A stretch of 8,099 bases of DNA from DATCJU01 sp036562635. GTDB lineage: Bacteria; Actinomycetota; Actinomycetes; Mycobacteriales; Pseudonocardiaceae. The stretch lies in assembly GCA_036562635.1 (NCBI GenBank), contig DATCJU010000123.1, positions 1 through 8,099 on the forward strand, given 5' to 3'. Below, one piece after another: positions 4,867 through 8,099 of the stretch; within the stretch, counting starts at the first letter, position 1; the number at the start of each line of letters is the position of its first letter. The position numbers and the translations under genes are program-made. Below the pieces are notes generated by a model that saw only the letters and a list, made by a program, of their open reading frames with translations, was not told the DNA's origin and did no database searches.

Positions 4867-6710
4867 GTGACGGTGAACTGGGGAACGATCGGGTCGAACA
4901 GCTCGGTGCGCCCGGCCTGCTCGCTCTCCACCGGCACGGTCACCCGTACCACCCACAGGTCCGAGCCGTGCGGCAGCAGCCGGGCGTAGGTGGTCCGGCT
5001 GATCGGGCTGCTGTTCCGTTCGCCGTCGACACGCGCCCTCTCGCTGGTGCGGTACAGCAGGTCCCTGGCCGACTCCGGGGACTGGGTGGGCAGGTTGCTC
5101 ACGGTCTGCTCCCGGACCGGGATCACCTGGTCGTTCGGGCCGGCGGCCAGGGAGTCCAGGTTCCGGATGTAGGTCGTCACCTTGTACTGGTTGAAGTAGC
5201 CGGGGAACCGCTCGACGATGAGCTGGCGCTTGCCGTCCGGGGACACGTAGCGGACCAGCGCACTGTACCCGAGCTTGCCGTTCCGCTCCTCGTAGAACTC
5301 CGTCCAGTCCTCGGGCACGGGGATGCGGAACTCCCCGGCGCTCCCGCTCTCCTTGCTGGTCCGGATCTGGCCGGTGCGCTGGGCCAGCGGGGTCAGCGGT
5401 GACTCGGTGGTCGAGCCGGTGCTCGTGGGCGAGGCCTCCGCCGGCAGCAGGGGCTGCCCGGCCATGGCACGGACCACGGCGAAACCGGTCGTGGCCGCCA
5501 GGACGAACAACACCACGGCCAGGAACGCGACGGCCACGCGGTGACCGGTCGACGAGCGCCGGTCTGACGACGCGGCGGTGGAGGACAGCGCGAAGGGCAA
5601 CGGACCGGGGTCCGAGGCCAGCGGCGTCGGCTCCACCGGGGCCGGGGTGGTGCGGTTCCGCGGCGTCCCCGAGCGGGTGCTGCTGGTGGACCGGCGTGCC
5701 GTGGCCAGCTGTGGACGGGCCACCCGGGGCTGGGTGGCGACGTCGGGGTCCGGCACGTTCAGGGTGTGCGGGTCGAAGACCTCGGTGCCCGGCGGGGGCA
5801 GCAGCGGGGCCAGCCACCGGCGGATCTCGGCCAGCGGGACCCGGCGCTGCGGGTCCTTCACCATCAGCCCGGCGATCACCGGTTCCAGCGGCCCGGCGTT
5901 GCTGGGCTGGGGCACCGCCCCGTGCACCACCTCGTTGACCGTGGCCAGCGGGTCCCCCGCGTCGTAGGGCGGGCGGCCCTCCAGGGCGGCGAACAGGGTC
6001 GCCCCCAACCCCCACAGGTCGGCCGCGGGGGTGACCGGGGCGCCCGAGGCGACCTCGGGGGCGATGAAGGCCGGTGAGCCGAGCATCAGCCCGGTACGGG
6101 TGATGGTGACCTCGGCCACGTTCCGGGCGATGCCGAAGTCGGAGAGCTTGATGTGGCCCTCGCCGATGAGCACGTTGCCGGGCTTGACGTCCCGGTGGGT
6201 GATGCCGGCGCGGTGGGCGGCCTGCAGCGCGGCGGCGACCGCGTCGGCGACCACGGCGGCCTGGGTGGTGGTCAGCGGACCGTGCTCCCGCACCAGGGAG
6301 GCGAGGTCGCGGGACAGGACGAGCTCCATCACCACGAACGGCTCACCGTCGTGTCGCACCACGTCGTAGAGGGTGACCACGTTCGGGTGGGTGAGGCTGG
6401 CGATGGCCCGAGCCTCGCGCAGGGTGCGCTCGCGCAGCTCGTCGGCTTCCTCCTCGGGCAGCCCCGGTGGGAGCATGAGCTCCTTGACCGCCACCTGGCG
6501 GCGCAGCACCTCGTCGTAGGCCGCCCACACCGTGCCCATGGCGCCGCGGCCGAGCACCCGCTCCAGGCGGTAGCGGTCGGCGATCCGTCGCGGTGGCGTG
6601 TCCGCCCCCGGCTCGGGACCGTGGTCCGAGCGGGGGACCGTGGGTGGGGTCACCGAGGGTTGGGTGGGCAGTTCGACCGAGCGGTCGGGATCGGGAGTGG
6701 GCACGAACAC
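4863..6710 (-). CDS. Transmembrane Ser/Thr protein kinase (PknB-type) with unassigned extracytoplasmic domain
   Basis: Starting at GTG 6710, the product has 615 residues. Residues ~1-44 are a Pro-rich, acidic N-terminal tail. The Hanks-type kinase domain follows at ~45-310: glycine loop GRGAMGTV (54-61), Lys76 in VAVKE, Glu99 in the C-helix, HRDVKPGNVL (172-181, catalytic Asp174), DFG (191-193), and an activation segment with TITRT (202-206) leading to APE (217-219). Thr202, Thr204 and Thr206 resemble the autophosphorylated threonines of PknB. A Ser/Thr/Pro-rich linker precedes one membrane helix (~392-415), then ~200 extracellular residues. That domain contains EFRIPVPEDWTEF and lacks PASTA repeats. 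The kinase should be active and signal across the membrane; ligand and targets are unknown. In-frame GTGs at 6719 and 6704 are alternative starts; 6710 is chosen for the GGA 3-5 nt ahead. It is divergent from the mutase and may read into the nucleoside operon. Confidence 0.92.
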   Translation of the reverse strand: MFVPTPDPDRSVELPTQPSVTPPTVPRSDHGPEPGADTPPRRIADRYRLERVLGRGAMGTVWAAYDEVLRRQVAVKELMLPPGLPEEEADELRERTLREARAIASLTHPNVVTLYDVVRHDGEPFVVMELVLSRDLASLVREHGPLTTTQAAVVADAVAAALQAAHRAGITHRDVKPGNVLIGEGHIKLSDFGIARNVAEVTITRTGLMLGSPAFIAPEVASGAPVTPAADLWGLGATLFAALEGRPPYDAGDPLATVNEVVHGAVPQPSNAGPLEPVIAGLMVKDPQRRVPLAEIRRWLAPLLPPPGTEVFDPHTLNVPDPDVATQPRVARPQLATARRSTSSTRSGTPRNRTTPAPVEPTPLASDPGPLPFALSSTAASSDRRSSTGHRVAVAFLAVVLFVLAATTGFAVVRAMAGQPLLPAEASPTSTGSTTESPLTPLAQRTGQIRTSKESGSAGEFRIPVPEDWTEFYEERNGKLGYSALVRYVSPDGKRQLIVERFPGYFNQYKVTTYIRNLDSLAAGPNDQVIPVREQTVSNLPTQSPESARDLLYRTSERARVDGERNSSPISRTTYARLLPHGSDLWVVRVTVPVESEQAGRTELFDPIVPQFTVT

Positions 6711-6782
6711 ATTGTCCACGCGCCGGGTCGTGACCGTCGCTATGCAATACAGGCAGACCGAGCGCGACGCAGGGAGGACGCG
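6711..6782. promoter_or_regulatory. Divergent intergenic region between kinase and acyl-CoA mutase
   Basis: These 72 bp must contain the promoters of both divergent genes unless the kinase promoter lies inside the mutase coding region. The only AT-rich patch is CTATGCAATACAG (6740-6752). It could serve as a -10 in either direction (TATGCA forward, TATTGC reverse), but I find no convincing -35 at 16-18 bp for either. A 6-bp inverted repeat, CGTCGC/GCGACG (6735-6740 and 6764-6769), flanks the patch. It may be chance in such GC-rich DNA. Confidence 0.35.
6772..6778 (+). promoter_or_regulatory. Shine-Dalgarno of the acyl-CoA mutase gene
   Basis: GGGAGGA ends 4 nt before the ATG at 6783 and is the best ribosome-binding site in the window. 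It fixes the mutase start even though the protein runs off the right edge. Confidence 0.8.

Positions 6783-8099
<1,317 letters not shown>

Overview
This is a uniformly very GC-rich window (by eye around 70% G+C) with strong G/C third-position codon preference, GTG starts and 4-bp GTGA gene overlaps. The protein families point to a high-GC actinomycete, most likely of the Pseudonocardiaceae/Streptomyces type. The purine nucleoside phosphorylase plus PmmB-type phosphohexomutase pair is also adjacent in mycobacteria. I see no rRNA, tRNA, CRISPR array, insertion sequence or phage gene. This looks like ordinary chromosomal core and near-core sequence rather than a mobile island.

Layout, left to right. 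(1) Positions 1-331, plus strand: C-terminal end of an SGNH/GDSL-type hydrolase, cut by the window edge. It converges on the next gene across a short hairpin that probably terminates both transcripts. (2) Positions 370-2171, minus strand: a two-gene unit of a YheO/DauR-type PAS+HTH regulator followed, with a 4-bp overlap, by a PLP-dependent class I/II aminotransferase. In front of the regulator lies a 43-bp interrupted palindrome that covers a good -35/-10 pair and abuts the ATG. This suggests a leaderless, autoregulated transcript. (3) Positions 2234-2274: a near-perfect 20-bp-stem hairpin that ends the next operon. (4) Positions 2286-4828, minus strand: purine nucleoside phosphorylase overlapping by 4 bp with an alpha-D-phosphohexomutase. 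The pair forms a nucleoside-salvage cassette in which the mutase may work as a phosphopentomutase on ribose-1-phosphate. (5) Positions 4863-6710, minus strand: a transmembrane Ser/Thr protein kinase with a PknB-like catalytic domain and an extracytoplasmic domain that I do not recognise with confidence. It lies 34 bp upstream of the phosphorylase. (6) Positions 6783-8099, plus strand, divergent from the kinase: the catalytic large subunit of a B12-dependent acyl-CoA mutase, cut by the right edge. It carries the Tyr/Arg pair typical of methylmalonyl-CoA mutases rather than isobutyryl-CoA mutases.

How the genes may work together. The phosphorylase releases ribose-1-phosphate and the mutase can feed it into central metabolism. 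The regulator probably senses a small metabolite and controls its own operon with the aminotransferase. The kinase may be co-transcribed with the nucleoside genes, although a possible separate promoter for the phosphorylase weakens that link. I found no convincing new defence or biosynthetic system. The most informative items are the regulator's operator/promoter architecture, the kinase sensor domain, and the substrate signature of the mutase.
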